In this document: positions 6,936-13,583 of the stretch, in pieces
How positions within the stretch are numbered: the first letter of the stretch is position 1
How the letters are laid out: each line of letters opens with the position of its first letter
Source: an uncultured Actinomyces sp.
GTDB taxonomy: Bacteria > Actinomycetota > Actinomycetes > Actinomycetales > Actinomycetaceae
Assembly (NCBI GenBank): GCA_900556405.1
Contig: USPB01000009.1
Span: 1-17,774 of the forward strand
Direction: 5' to 3'
Length of the DNA stretch: 17,774 nucleotides
Program-made: the position numbers and the translations under genes
Notes under the pieces: generated by a model
What the model saw: only the letters and a program-made list of their open reading frames with translations
What the model was told of the DNA's origin: nothing
The model's database searches: none

Positions 6936-7706
6936 TCAGGACGCGAGGTTGACGATGTCGGCGACCCTGTACTTGCGGTACCCGACCTCCGGCGAGACCG
7001 GCCGCAGCTTCTGCCGCTGACACCACGACCGCACTGTCGCATCCCTGATGGGCTTGCCGACGATCAGCTCCGCAACCCTCGTCGCACGCGGGCGCGGCAG
7101 CTCAAGGCGCTTCGCCTCGGCCATCATCAACACGACGGCCGTCCGACAGTCAACCTGCTGCCAGCACTCGCGACACTTCACCTCATCGGCACCCTCCCGC
7201 GCGAGCAAGTCAGCGCTGCAACGCGGGCACTTCCCAACGAACACGAGCCGCGCGTGCGCCGGAGCCGCAAGGCGCTCAAGCCGCTTGATCGAGTACAACA
7301 CCTCGTCAGCACACTGCTGCGCCAGCGGCCAACGCCGCACGCGATCCTCGTGCGCGGCGAACAACTGAGCAACCATCCGCCAATCCCTCGCAGGCACGCA
7401 GTACTTCGGCCCCATCACGAGACGAATCAGCTCATCACCCCACGTCTGCAGGGCCGAGGCCATCTCGTCGACCTCAAGCATGAGAGCGAGCCGGATCGGA
7501 GGCGACGATGTCGAATGCCCCGACGAACCTCCCGCCTCGCCCTGCACAGACTTCCTCGATGCGATGTATTCAAGATCCGCCATGAGGCCAGGTAGGCCCT
7601 GAGTCGCAACCCTCAGACGCGCCGCACCACCCCGCGACAAATACTCACCCGGCACCAACGGTTCTCCCGTCACCGGGCACACCTCACCAGTCATTGCCCT
7701 ACTCAT
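6936..7706 (-). CDS. Phage zinc-ribbon and helix-turn-helix protein, possible late regulator
   Basis: This 256-residue protein is not recognised as a named family. Residues about 1-25 have a Cys-containing head (GEVCPVTGEPLVPGEYLSRG). A helical middle follows, then a probable zinc ribbon (CPRC near 160, later CREC and a further Cys). The last 45 residues look like a MerR-like or excisionase-like helix-turn-helix: TRVAELIVGKPIRDATVRSW, then GYRKYRVADIVNLA. That suggests DNA binding. The start at 7706 overlaps the upstream gene by 8 nt; an in-frame ATG at 7694 is an alternative. The gene ends 7 bp from the palindrome array and just before the late genes, so a late-gene activator is an attractive role. 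That role is inference; replication or partition are alternatives. Confidence 0.75.
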   Translation of the reverse strand: MSRAMTGEVCPVTGEPLVPGEYLSRGGAARLRVATQGLPGLMADLEYIASRKSVQGEAGGSSGHSTSSPPIRLALMLEVDEMASALQTWGDELIRLVMGPKYCVPARDWRMVAQLFAAHEDRVRRWPLAQQCADEVLYSIKRLERLAAPAHARLVFVGKCPRCSADLLAREGADEVKCRECWQQVDCRTAVVLMMAEAKRLELPRPRATRVAELIVGKPIRDATVRSWCQRQKLRPVSPEVGYRKYRVADIVNLAS

Positions 7707-7950
7707 CGTCATCCACGTCCTTGATGTCGCCCCGGTACGTGTCACGGCACACCTCAATGAGGCCGCGCCGCGCCAGCATCGACCCCCGGCCGTCCGTCAT
7801 CCAGGCCGTTATGTCCGGACGAGATGGATCAATCGTCTCGATCATGATCTCCCACGCCCCGACCAGTCTCCCTGGCCCGTGCCTCTGCGCTACCAGTGCA
7901 CCTATCGCGTCCTCAATTTTGTCCAGCACCTGTGCGTGCTCGTCTGTCAT
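7699..7950 (-). CDS. Phage hypothetical protein, 83 aa
   Basis: I do not recognise this protein. It has 83 residues, is acidic at the C-terminus (GDIKDVDDDE), and contains a helical start (MTDEHAQVLDKIEDAIGALV) and a WMTDGRGSMLARRGLIEVCR segment. No membrane segment or metal site is visible. Its ATG (7950) overlaps the stop of the upstream replication-like gene as ATGA, and its end overlaps the next start by 8 nt. It is therefore an integral part of a translationally coupled early cistron, which makes it likely to be expressed. Confidence 0.7.
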   Translation of the reverse strand: MTDEHAQVLDKIEDAIGALVAQRHGPGRLVGAWEIMIETIDPSRPDITAWMTDGRGSMLARRGLIEVCRDTYRGDIKDVDDDE

Positions 7951-9089
7951 CTCCTACTCCTTCTCCTTCTCCTTCTCTTACGCTTTTTCTGCTCTGACGC
8001 AAGGGACGCGCCTTCCGTCCCGGCCCGACCCGTCCCGGCCTGACCTGTCCCGGCCTGACCCGTCCCGGCCCGACCCGTCCCGGCCCGACCCGACGCATTC
8101 GAATCCGTAACCCTCGGCATTCGATCCCTATTCGCGAATAATTCGCGAATACGCTCACCTCCAAGTGGGGGAGAGGACGACGCCACCTTGAACACAACTG
8201 CCTCTCCAGCGACGGAATCGCGCTCGCGGGCGGGGTCACGAGGAGAAGGACCCTCGGGCGCGCACTGATCAGGTGCGCCGGGGTCGACCTCTCCTCGGTT
8301 ACCCTCGGACCCCACGGGGATACCCACGCCGACAGGAGCGTCAACGCTGCCCGAGGCCACACCCACCGAGGGCGCGCCCGAGGCGCGGTCGCTACGACCG
8401 TCAGCGGCATCACCATGCGACTCGACATCGTCGAGGAAACCGTTATCCGCTAGGTTGCGCATTGTCCACTTCCCCCACACCGGATGTGCGGGAACCGGGA
8501 GGAGAGGATGAGCGCGATCCCACGCGCCCGACTCATCCTCCCCGCGCGACGAATTACAACGTGTACACGCGACAACGAGTGTGTCCACGGTGCCAGGCTC
8601 ACCCGGCACACGATGGTCCAACGTCCCACGCCGCTGACCGGTCTTGCGGCCAGTCCACGTCACGTGCACACCGCAATACCTGCAGTTATCGCCGTCACGC
8701 AATAACACTGGCCCCTTGAGGGTCCAATCGCGGTTGTCGCGATTACGTTGCGCTGCCCACTCGTTTTCTTCCGGTGAGAGCATGTGAACGAAGTTGTCCT
8801 CATCATCAAGTACGTGCAGCGAGCGAACACCCGCTTCGTCCTCGACCCAAAACATGAGTCCCACCTGTACCGCCAAGTCAATCAGGCGCTCGTGGTCACC
8901 AAAACCCATCGTGATATACGCCGCTGGCTCGATCACATAGTCACCCCGATACTGAGCGCAATACACAGCACAGCGATGCACGAACCCATACACCGCGTTG
9001 ACGTCCTGAACAGTCGCGCCCGGCACCGACGCGACCGCGAGCACTCGCGGATTCATCGCTGCCGTATCGCTTGTTTTCAGCCACGACAT
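7947..9089 (-). CDS. Replication-initiator-like protein with HNH domain and basic tail
   Basis: A 380-residue multidomain protein. Residues 1-110 (MSWLKTSDTAAMNPRVLAVA, later DHERLIDLAVQVGLMFWVED) resemble the winged-helix N-terminus of actinophage replication-organiser proteins. Residues about 125-185 are an HNH/zinc domain with Cys136-x2-Cys139, Asp158-His159 (LDHRVPG) and Cys175-x2-Cys178 (CTRCNSSRGE). A disordered Gly/Ser/Pro linker follows, then five G(R/Q)AGT repeats, then a Lys/Arg-only tail (KKRKRRRRRRSRR). The combination suggests DNA binding plus nicking or joint binding, possibly at the phage origin. AAGGAGG precedes the ATG (9089) with good spacing. The gene starts an early minus-strand operon with two overlapping followers. 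The replication role is inferred; the HNH domain is seen clearly. Confidence 0.78.
   Translation of the reverse strand: MSWLKTSDTAAMNPRVLAVASVPGATVQDVNAVYGFVHRCAVYCAQYRGDYVIEPAAYITMGFGDHERLIDLAVQVGLMFWVEDEAGVRSLHVLDDEDNFVHMLSPEENEWAAQRNRDNRDWTLKGPVLLRDGDNCRYCGVHVTWTGRKTGQRRGTLDHRVPGEPGTVDTLVVACTRCNSSRGEDESGAWDRAHPLLPVPAHPVWGKWTMRNLADNGFLDDVESHGDAADGRSDRASGAPSVGVASGSVDAPVGVGIPVGSEGNRGEVDPGAPDQCAPEGPSPRDPARERDSVAGEAVVFKVASSSPPLGGERIRELFANRDRMPRVTDSNASGRAGTGRAGTGQAGTGQAGTGRAGTEGASLASEQKKRKRRRRRRSRR
8014..8088. repeat. Five 15-bp in-frame tandem repeats
   Basis: Five consecutive copies of a 15-bp unit close to CCCGTCCCGGCCYGA lie inside the replication-like gene. They encode G(R/Q)AGT five times. 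Because the unit is a multiple of three, copy number can change without breaking the frame. A CTTCTC hexamer run (about 7957-7980) next to it encodes the poly-Arg tail. Confidence 0.9.
8130..8150. repeat. Twin 10-bp palindromes inside the replication-like gene
   Basis: ATTCGCGAAT occurs at 8130-8139 and 8141-8150, separated by one A. They stand out as AT-rich palindromes within GC-rich linker coding sequence, with centres 11 bp apart. In many phages the origin lies inside the initiator gene's linker region, so these could be initiator-binding sites. The repeat is seen; the role is inferred. Confidence 0.55.
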
Positions 9090-9154
9090 AGGTGGTTCCT
9101 CCTTTCACATACTCAACATTCACCAAACATGCGCTCACACAGCCTTGGGCGGGC

Positions 9155-9160
9155 TACGAT
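9155..9160 (+). promoter_or_regulatory. Candidate -10 box for a leaderless transcript
   Basis: TACGAT ends seven bases before the ATG at 9168. There is no Shine-Dalgarno sequence in between, so transcription would begin at or next to the start codon, an arrangement common in actinobacteria. No convincing -35 is visible. Confidence 0.4.
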
Positions 9161-9167
9161 TCGACAC

Positions 9168-9860
9168 ATGAGCAATAACCCCTTTGCCGACCTCGCGTCG
9201 TACCTCGAAGCAATCAACTCCACGAACGAGCGGTACACCCCGACACTGAGATCCCTTGCGGGAGACACCGAGTGGTTTGACTTTCACAGCCGAGTCATGC
9301 AGTCCCTCTTCGAAGCCAAAGAACTCGCGCGGGCGAGCGACGCTGATGATCCCGCGCTTGGCCTTCTTGATGAGATTCACCAGATGCTCCTACTCCGCAC
9401 CAGCAACTGGGACGAGACCCGTGTCACCTTTGAGTCCCTCAAGATCTCGATGATCCGCTACATCGGTAAGGACGTTGCCAGCCGGGGCCTTCTGCCCGAG
9501 CCCCTCACCCCGGAGGCTCGCGGTGCCCTCCAAGATGCCCTTGAGAAGATGCAGGACTACATCACCGGGCAAGCCTCCGGTCTGCCCGAGAATGCTCTCG
9601 GCTACCTGCGATACCTGGTCGCACGCTGCCTTGATCTCCTCAACGGAGAAGACATAGACGTTGTTGCGCTTCGCGCACTGAGCACGCAAGCGGCTGGCAC
9701 GGCGTTCAGCCTCGGAACGTGTATCGCGGACGAACATAAGCGGAACGAATTCTGGTCCCACTGTGGAACCATCCTCAAGACGTGGGTAGCCCCGATGCTT
9801 ACCGGTGCTGCCGGCAACCTCATCTCCTCTGGCTTCCAACACATGATGATCGGATCCTGA
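9168..9860 (+). CDS. Lone plus-strand phage gene of unknown function, 230 aa
   Basis: I do not recognise this protein. It has 230 residues and begins MSNNPFADLASYLEAINSTN. It appears almost entirely helical, with segments WFDFHSRVMQSLFEAKELAR and LPENALGYLRYLVARCLDLL. The C-terminal 30 residues (TWVAPMLTGAAGNLISSGFQ) are hydrophobic and could be membrane-associated or an amphipathic helix. Codons favour G/C in the third position. It is the only gene opposing the surrounding phage operon: it is divergent from the replication-like gene (79 bp apart) and convergent with the zinc-finger gene (11 bp). This is the usual setting of a moron, or lysogeny-expressed accessory gene, for example immunity or exclusion; that is inference. 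It seems leaderless. Confidence 0.75.
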   Translation: MSNNPFADLASYLEAINSTNERYTPTLRSLAGDTEWFDFHSRVMQSLFEAKELARASDADDPALGLLDEIHQMLLLRTSNWDETRVTFESLKISMIRYIGKDVASRGLLPEPLTPEARGALQDALEKMQDYITGQASGLPENALGYLRYLVARCLDLLNGEDIDVVALRALSTQAAGTAFSLGTCIADEHKRNEFWSHCGTILKTWVAPMLTGAAGNLISSGFQHMMIGS

Positions 9861-9871
9861 CTGCGTCTCAC

Positions 9872-10078
9872 TCATCGTATGATCTCCTCTCGCGTCGATG
9901 AGATATCCATGTCCTCGGGGAACAAGTCACGTGGCCTGAACTCCGGGTAGTTGCGCTCCATCCAGAAGCGCTCGGTCAACCTCTGATGACGGGCCTCGAA
10001 ACGCAGGAAACACGGCCGACACCTCGCGTGCCCAGCCTCAAGGACGACGCCGCAGTCCGGGCAATGCCTCTCGATCAC
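9872..10078 (-). CDS. Small phage zinc-finger protein, 68 aa
   Basis: A 68-residue protein with two CxxC pairs near the start (CPDCGVVLEAGHARCRPC), giving a likely four-Cys zinc finger, followed by an Arg/Glu-rich helix and an acidic tail. It begins with GTG at 10078, overlapping the antirepressor stop as GTGA, which indicates translational coupling. Such small zinc proteins are common in actinophage early regions, but their partner is unknown. DNA or RNA binding is a reasonable guess. It converges with the plus-strand gene ending at 9860. Confidence 0.7.
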   Translation of the reverse strand: MIERHCPDCGVVLEAGHARCRPCFLRFEARHQRLTERFWMERNYPEFRPRDLFPEDMDISSTREEIIR

Positions 10079-10857
10079 GACGCCACCGCCCGCTCAGCGA
10101 GCAGCTCACGCGCAAACCGCTCCTGACCCTTCGGCAGCACCCAGGTCTGCACACGCACGCCGCCGCCGGGCACCTGCACCTCTGAGGCCTCTAGCAGCCC
10201 CTGCGTGATCGCACGCGCGGTCGGTACCATCTGCCCGCCACGCCGATACACGTAGCCAGCCTCGCGCAGCCACCGGCAAAACCTGTTCGGCCCCATGCCC
10301 TCGACGCGCGCCGACAACACAGTTCCGAACACGCTCGGCAGCATCGCCTCTCCCGAGGCCGCAACCGCGCGCCCCAGATCAGCGTGAGGGCGCTGCGCCT
10401 CAACCTCGGCCACAGCCTCAGCCGCCACCGCCTCAGCCCGCGCACGCGCCGCACGCTCATCCCGCAGCGCCGTCAACGTCCGGATCATCGTCTCCGGATC
10501 CGCCAACATCGCATCGACCGCCGACTCAGTCGCATACACGCCGTACTTACGTATCGTCGGCAGAACCTCGCCTGTCACCCAACGCCGAAACGCCGCCGCC
10601 TCTGGCTTATCCGACCGGATAATCACCTCATACAAGCCCGGCTCCGTCACGACCCACACCTGCTGTGAGCGCCCAAGCCGATCACGCATGGGGTATGTCA
10701 GACATAGGTCATCGGACAGACGCGAGCGCAGCTGCGTCACGTTCGCGATACCCAGCGCCGACGCCAGATCGGCAAGCACGAACAACGGCGCACCCGCCTC
10801 GTCGACCTGCACACGAATCTCATGCCCCGTGTACTCGAACAACTCAAGCCCATTCAT
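10075..10857 (-). CDS. Phage antirepressor, BRO-N plus KilAC
   Basis: A 260-residue protein with two recognisable domains. Residues about 5-110 are a BRO-N domain (LFEYTGHEIRVQVDEAGAPL, VLADLASALGIANVTQLRSR, GLYEVIIRSDKPEAAAFRRW, VTGEVLPTIRKYGVYA). After an Ala/Glu-rich helical linker (about 125-165), residues about 170-255 match the KilAC/ANT domain (GPNRFCRWLREAGYVYRRGG, QMVPTARAITQGLLE). In temperate phages such proteins counteract the CI-type repressor and promote lytic growth. AAGGAG lies six bases before the ATG. The gene is 26 bp downstream of ssb and overlaps the zinc-finger gene. No repressor gene is visible in the window. Confidence 0.88.
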   Translation of the reverse strand: MNGLELFEYTGHEIRVQVDEAGAPLFVLADLASALGIANVTQLRSRLSDDLCLTYPMRDRLGRSQQVWVVTEPGLYEVIIRSDKPEAAAFRRWVTGEVLPTIRKYGVYATESAVDAMLADPETMIRTLTALRDERAARARAEAVAAEAVAEVEAQRPHADLGRAVAASGEAMLPSVFGTVLSARVEGMGPNRFCRWLREAGYVYRRGGQMVPTARAITQGLLEASEVQVPGGGVRVQTWVLPKGQERFARELLAERAVAS

Positions 10858-10883
10858 GCCCTACTCCTTACCTACAGCACCGA

Positions 10884-11357
10884 TCAGAACGGCGGCTCAG
10901 ACGTGGCCGCTTGCGAGCCCCACGGATCATGCTGCGGAGCCTCCCGACCCCACCCAGCCGCACCACCAGAGGCCGACGCGCTCGCGGACGGCGCTTGGAC
11001 GCGGGTGACCTGTGCGCGTGCGCGGCGCAGGGAGGGGCCGACCTCGTCGACCTGCAGCTCAACGACCGTGCGACGTTCACCCTGCTGGGTGTCGTACGAG
11101 CGCTGGGTGAGGCGACCCTGAACGATGACGCGCATGCCCTTGCGCAGCGATTCGGCGACGTTCTCAGCGGTCTCGCGCCACACGGAGCAGCGCATGAAGA
11201 GGGTGTCGCCGTCGCGCCACTCACCGGCGTTACGGTCGTAGGTTCGGGGGGTGGAGGCCACCGTAAAATCGGCGACCGCAGCGCCGGACTGCGTCCAACG
11301 CAGTTCGGGGTCAGCGGTCAGGTTACCGATGACAGTGATGACGGTATCTCCGGCCAT
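10884..11357 (-). CDS. ssb: Single-stranded DNA-binding protein
   Basis: A 157-residue SSB. Residues 1-110 form the OB fold (DTVITVIGNLTADPELRWTQ, VADFTVASTPRTYDR, FMRCSVWRETAENVAESLRK, GMRVIVQGRLTQRSYDTQQG). A short Ser/Ala/Gly linker leads to the terminal SEPPF tip, which is shorter than usual and only partly acidic; in SSBs this tip recruits replication and repair partners. GAGGAG precedes the ATG by six bases. It follows rpsF as in the conserved rpsF-ssb-rpsR-rplI operon, but rpsR and rplI are absent and a phage antirepressor follows 26 bp later. The short linker and tight phage neighbour raise the possibility that the 3' part, or the whole gene, is phage-derived. The SSB identity is firm. 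Confidence 0.93.
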   Translation of the reverse strand: MAGDTVITVIGNLTADPELRWTQSGAAVADFTVASTPRTYDRNAGEWRDGDTLFMRCSVWRETAENVAESLRKGMRVIVQGRLTQRSYDTQQGERRTVVELQVDEVGPSLRRARAQVTRVQAPSASASASGGAAGWGREAPQHDPWGSQAATSEPPF

Positions 11358-11392
11358 GTCGGCTCCTCGGGCTTAGAGGGTGTGGTGTCGGC

Positions 11393-11683
11393 TCAGTGAG
11401 CGTCGGGGCGCAGGAGCTTCGTACGGAGAATGGTCTCGTCGATGCCCATGCGGCGGTTGATCTCGAGAGCGACCTCGGGGGTCGTGGTCATGTCGATGAC
11501 GACGTAGATGCCCTCAGAACGCTTGAGGATGTCGTAAGCAAGGCGGCGCTTGCCCCAGACGTCAACGTTCTCGACGGATCCGCCGTTGGCAGCCACGGGT
11601 GCCAGGTACTTCTCCATCATGGGGGCGACGGTGCGCTCGTCGATCGAAGGATCGAGGATCACCATCAGTTCGTAGTTACGCAC
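11393..11683 (-). CDS. rpsF: 30S ribosomal protein bS6
   Basis: A 96-residue bS6 beginning VRNYELMVILDPSIDERTVA, with GGSVENVDVWGKRRLAYDIL and IYVVIDMTTTPEVALEINRR. In the family this beta-alpha-beta ribosomal protein pairs with bS18 on the platform of the small subunit. The GTG at 11683 is chosen over the upstream in-frame GTG at 11695 because the AGGAGG (11695-11700) overlaps the latter and is correctly spaced only for 11683; bS6 proteins also normally start at the R-x-YE motif. ssb follows after 35 bp, as in the usual operon. Its partner gene rpsR is missing from the expected place. Confidence 0.93.
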   Translation of the reverse strand: MRNYELMVILDPSIDERTVAPMMEKYLAPVAANGGSVENVDVWGKRRLAYDILKRSEGIYVVIDMTTTPEVALEINRRMGIDETILRTKLLRPDAH

Positions 11684-11712
11684 GTTGGTTCCCACCTCCT
11701 ATGGTCTTTACG

Positions 11713-11731
11713 GTCACGGACGGTCCGTGAC
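11713..11731 (-). promoter_or_regulatory. Perfect inverted repeat in the rpsF leader
   Basis: GTCACGGAC and GTCCGTGAC flank one central base, about 30 nt before the rpsF start. As RNA it would form a GUCACGG/CCGUGAC stem with an ACCGU loop. Leaders of rpsF in many bacteria bind the S6:S18 complex through a structure with an exposed CCG, so an autoregulatory site is possible. A DNA operator is the alternative. The repeat is certain, its role is not. Confidence 0.5.
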
Positions 11732-11800
11732 AGGAGGGCGTTGCGTATGGCCCCTGGGGGCCTGCTGGACCGGCCGCGGGTGCGGACAGTCCAGCTACCC

Positions 11801-11806
11801 ACTTTA
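11801..11806 (-). promoter_or_regulatory. Weak candidate -10 for the rpsF operon
   Basis: TAAAGT on the minus strand fits TANNNT and lies in the only AT-richer spot upstream of rpsF, inside CCCAC/GTGGG arms (11798-11802, 11812-11816). No good -35 is visible. The leader would be about 110 nt long and contain the 11713-11731 hairpin. Confidence 0.3.
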
Positions 11807-11918
11807 CACGGGTGGGAGCGTCTTCGCTAGGGCGTTTCCGGTCACGATTGGGCCCCTCAGGACGAGGCCTGGGCCCGCCCCGCGGGGACGCCGAACCCCG
11901 CGCGAAACCGCAGGTGGG

Positions 11919-11942
11919 GACGAGGCCTGCCCCGGCCTCGTC
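11919..11942 (-). terminator. GC-rich hairpin after the MATE gene
   Basis: GACGAGGCC (11919-11927) and GGCCTCGTC (11934-11942) form a perfect 9-bp stem with a 6-nt loop, 6 bp past the MATE stop codon. The position suggests a terminator for the MATE transcript. There is no U tract, which is common for actinobacterial stems of this kind. Confidence 0.65.
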
Positions 11943-11948
11943 GATCGG

Positions 11949-13322
11949 CTACAGCGAGCGGGCGCCGAGCCCGTTGGTGAGCGCCCGCATGCCCGTGTAG
12001 ACGGCCGAGTAGGCGAGCCACACGAGCGCGAGGGCCAGCGATGGGCGCGCGGTGAGCGAGGCGGAGTGGGCGATGACCCACAGGAGGGGCGCGTACACGA
12101 CCAGGTTGATGACGGCGGCGACGGCCAGGTAGCGGCCTCGGCCCGCGCCGATGAGGACGCCGTCGAGGAGGAAGACGTACCCGGCGACCGGCTGGAAGAA
12201 AGCGCTGACGATGATGGCGACGGTCGCGTCGTCGATGACGCCCTGGTCGGTCGTGAAAATGCGCGTGATCCAGGGCGCGGTGATCGCCAGGGCGACGCCG
12301 ACGGCCACGCCGAAGCAGACGCCCCAGCGCGAGAGCGTACGCAGGAGCGGGCGCATGGCGCCGCGCTCGCCGGTGCCGGCCGTGAATCCGGCCAGCGCCT
12401 GGGCGGCGATGGCGAGCGCGTCGAGCACGTACGCGGCGAACGTCCACAGCGTCCACACGATCTGGTGGGCAGCCAGGGCCTGGGTGGAGATCGCGGTGAC
12501 CGCGCTCAGGGTCGCCAGGAGGGCGACGCGCAGGGCAAGGGTGCGCACGAGCAGGGGAGCTCCCTCGACCGCCGCGCCGAACAGACCCGAGGTGGAAGGG
12601 CGCAGGCTCACCCCCTCGCGACGGGCGGCGCGCACGATCATCCACCCGAGGAAGACCGCCATGAGCGTCTGCGTGATCGCCGTGCCCAGGCCCGACCCCG
12701 CGACCCCCATGCCGAGCGGGTACATGAGCACCCAGTTCGCCACCGCGTTGAACGCCGCGCCCGCAGACGCCGCGACCAGGGGAGTGCGCGTGTCCTGCAA
12801 CCCGCGCAGGGTCCCGGTGGCCGCCAGGACAACGAACATGCCGACGAGGCCGGGCGCGGACGCGCGCAGGTACCCCAGGGCGTGCGGCAGCGTCGCCTCG
12901 TTCGCCCCCAGCCAGGTGAGCAGGGGAGAGGCGAAAACCGCCAGGAGGATCGCGGCGAGGAGGCCGAGGCCTCCCGCCAGCCACATGGCCTCGACCCCAG
13001 AGCGGACCGCAAGATCGCGCCGCCCGGCCCCCAGGTGACGCCCCGCCAAGGACGTCGTCGAGTAGGCGAGGAAGATGAAAAGCCCGACCGCCGTGTTCAG
13101 CACGGTCGACGCGACACCCAGGCCCGCCAGCTGCGGGGTCCCCAGGTGACCGACCATCGTCGAATCGATGACGGTAAACAGCGGCTCGGCGATGAGAGCC
13201 CCCAAGGAGGGCAGCGCGAGCGAGAGGATCATCCGCGTCGTGATCGTCGGCATCGACGAGGCCGGGACCTCCTCACGCTTCGACGGTGAGGTCGGGTCGC
13301 TGGGTCCCTGTGTGCTCGTCAT
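11949..13322 (-). CDS. MATE family efflux transporter, DinF subfamily
   Basis: A 457-residue multidrug/organic-cation antiporter of the MATE fold, with about twelve hydrophobic helices in two six-helix halves. The first helix region (MILSLALPSLGALIAEPLFT, then VIDSTMVGHLGTPQLAGLGV) and the FLAYSTTSLAGRHLGAGRRD loop are typical of the DinF branch. Family members export cationic compounds using Na+ or H+ gradients; the substrate here is unknown. The ATG at 13322 is chosen over an upstream start at 13376 because GGAG lies close before it and the extra residues are unlike the family. A 30-residue Ser/Thr/Pro-rich cytoplasmic tail precedes helix 1. It is divergent from dnaB; a perfect DnaA box sits about 14 bp upstream of its start. 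Confidence 0.9.
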   Translation of the reverse strand: MTSTQGPSDPTSPSKREEVPASSMPTITTRMILSLALPSLGALIAEPLFTVIDSTMVGHLGTPQLAGLGVASTVLNTAVGLFIFLAYSTTSLAGRHLGAGRRDLAVRSGVEAMWLAGGLGLLAAILLAVFASPLLTWLGANEATLPHALGYLRASAPGLVGMFVVLAATGTLRGLQDTRTPLVAASAGAAFNAVANWVLMYPLGMGVAGSGLGTAITQTLMAVFLGWMIVRAARREGVSLRPSTSGLFGAAVEGAPLLVRTLALRVALLATLSAVTAISTQALAAHQIVWTLWTFAAYVLDALAIAAQALAGFTAGTGERGAMRPLLRTLSRWGVCFGVAVGVALAITAPWITRIFTTDQGVIDDATVAIIVSAFFQPVAGYVFLLDGVLIGAGRGRYLAVAAVINLVVYAPLLWVIAHSASLTARPSLALALVWLAYSAVYTGMRALTNGLGARSL

Positions 13323-13335
13323 GACACTCCGATTC

Positions 13336-13583
13336 TTATCCACAATGTGTGCACAGGCCTGTGGAAAGCCGCGCACTGGGAAATTCTAGACGGCCCAATG
13401 AATGACAACGATGTGACTGTGATGAGCATATCTGCCCTGACAGATCGGTCATTTCACGTTGTTCACAGGCGCCGTCGGCGTTGTGCACAGGTTATCCACA
13501 ATATGTGCACATGTCCGTGCACAGCGCCGGTCGCGCAATCTCCTACAACGCGTTAGTCTTCGCCTGAAGGCCCTCTATCCACA
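13336..13583 (+). promoter_or_regulatory. Cluster of helically phased DnaA boxes between MATE and dnaB
   Basis: Two perfect boxes TTATCCACA (13336-13344, 13492-13500) and several close variants share one orientation: GTGTGCACA 13347-13355, TTGTTCACA 13459-13467, TTGTGCACA 13481-13489, ATGTGCACA 13503-13511, CCGTGCACA 13515-13523, CTATCCACA 13575-13583. Starts at 13459, 13481, 13492, 13503 and 13515 differ by 22, 11, 11 and 12 bp, and the first pair by 11 bp. Thus the boxes lie on one helix face. No clear AT-rich unwinding region follows. DnaA control of dnaB, or a DnaA titration site, is more likely than an origin. Confidence 0.7.

Noticed and set aside
6680..7042. An upstream extension of the HNH nuclease frame through the palindrome array
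   Set aside because: The residues are Pro/Gly-rich translation of the repeats, and a good start with a ribosome binding site exists at 6679.
9390..9875. A 161-aa minus-strand ORF starting with an ATGA overlap with the zinc-finger gene
   Set aside because: It lies fully opposite the plus-strand gene 9168-9860, whose composition and helical pattern look more like a real protein. The overlap keeps it possible but unsupported.
11685..13289. A 534-aa plus-strand frame across the MATE gene
   Set aside because: It is Arg/Gly/Asp-rich antisense of a clear membrane transporter, with no domain.
13336..13583. The chromosomal origin oriC
   Set aside because: DnaA boxes are present, but no AT-rich unwinding region and no dnaA or dnaN genes adjoin; a regulatory or titration role is more likely.
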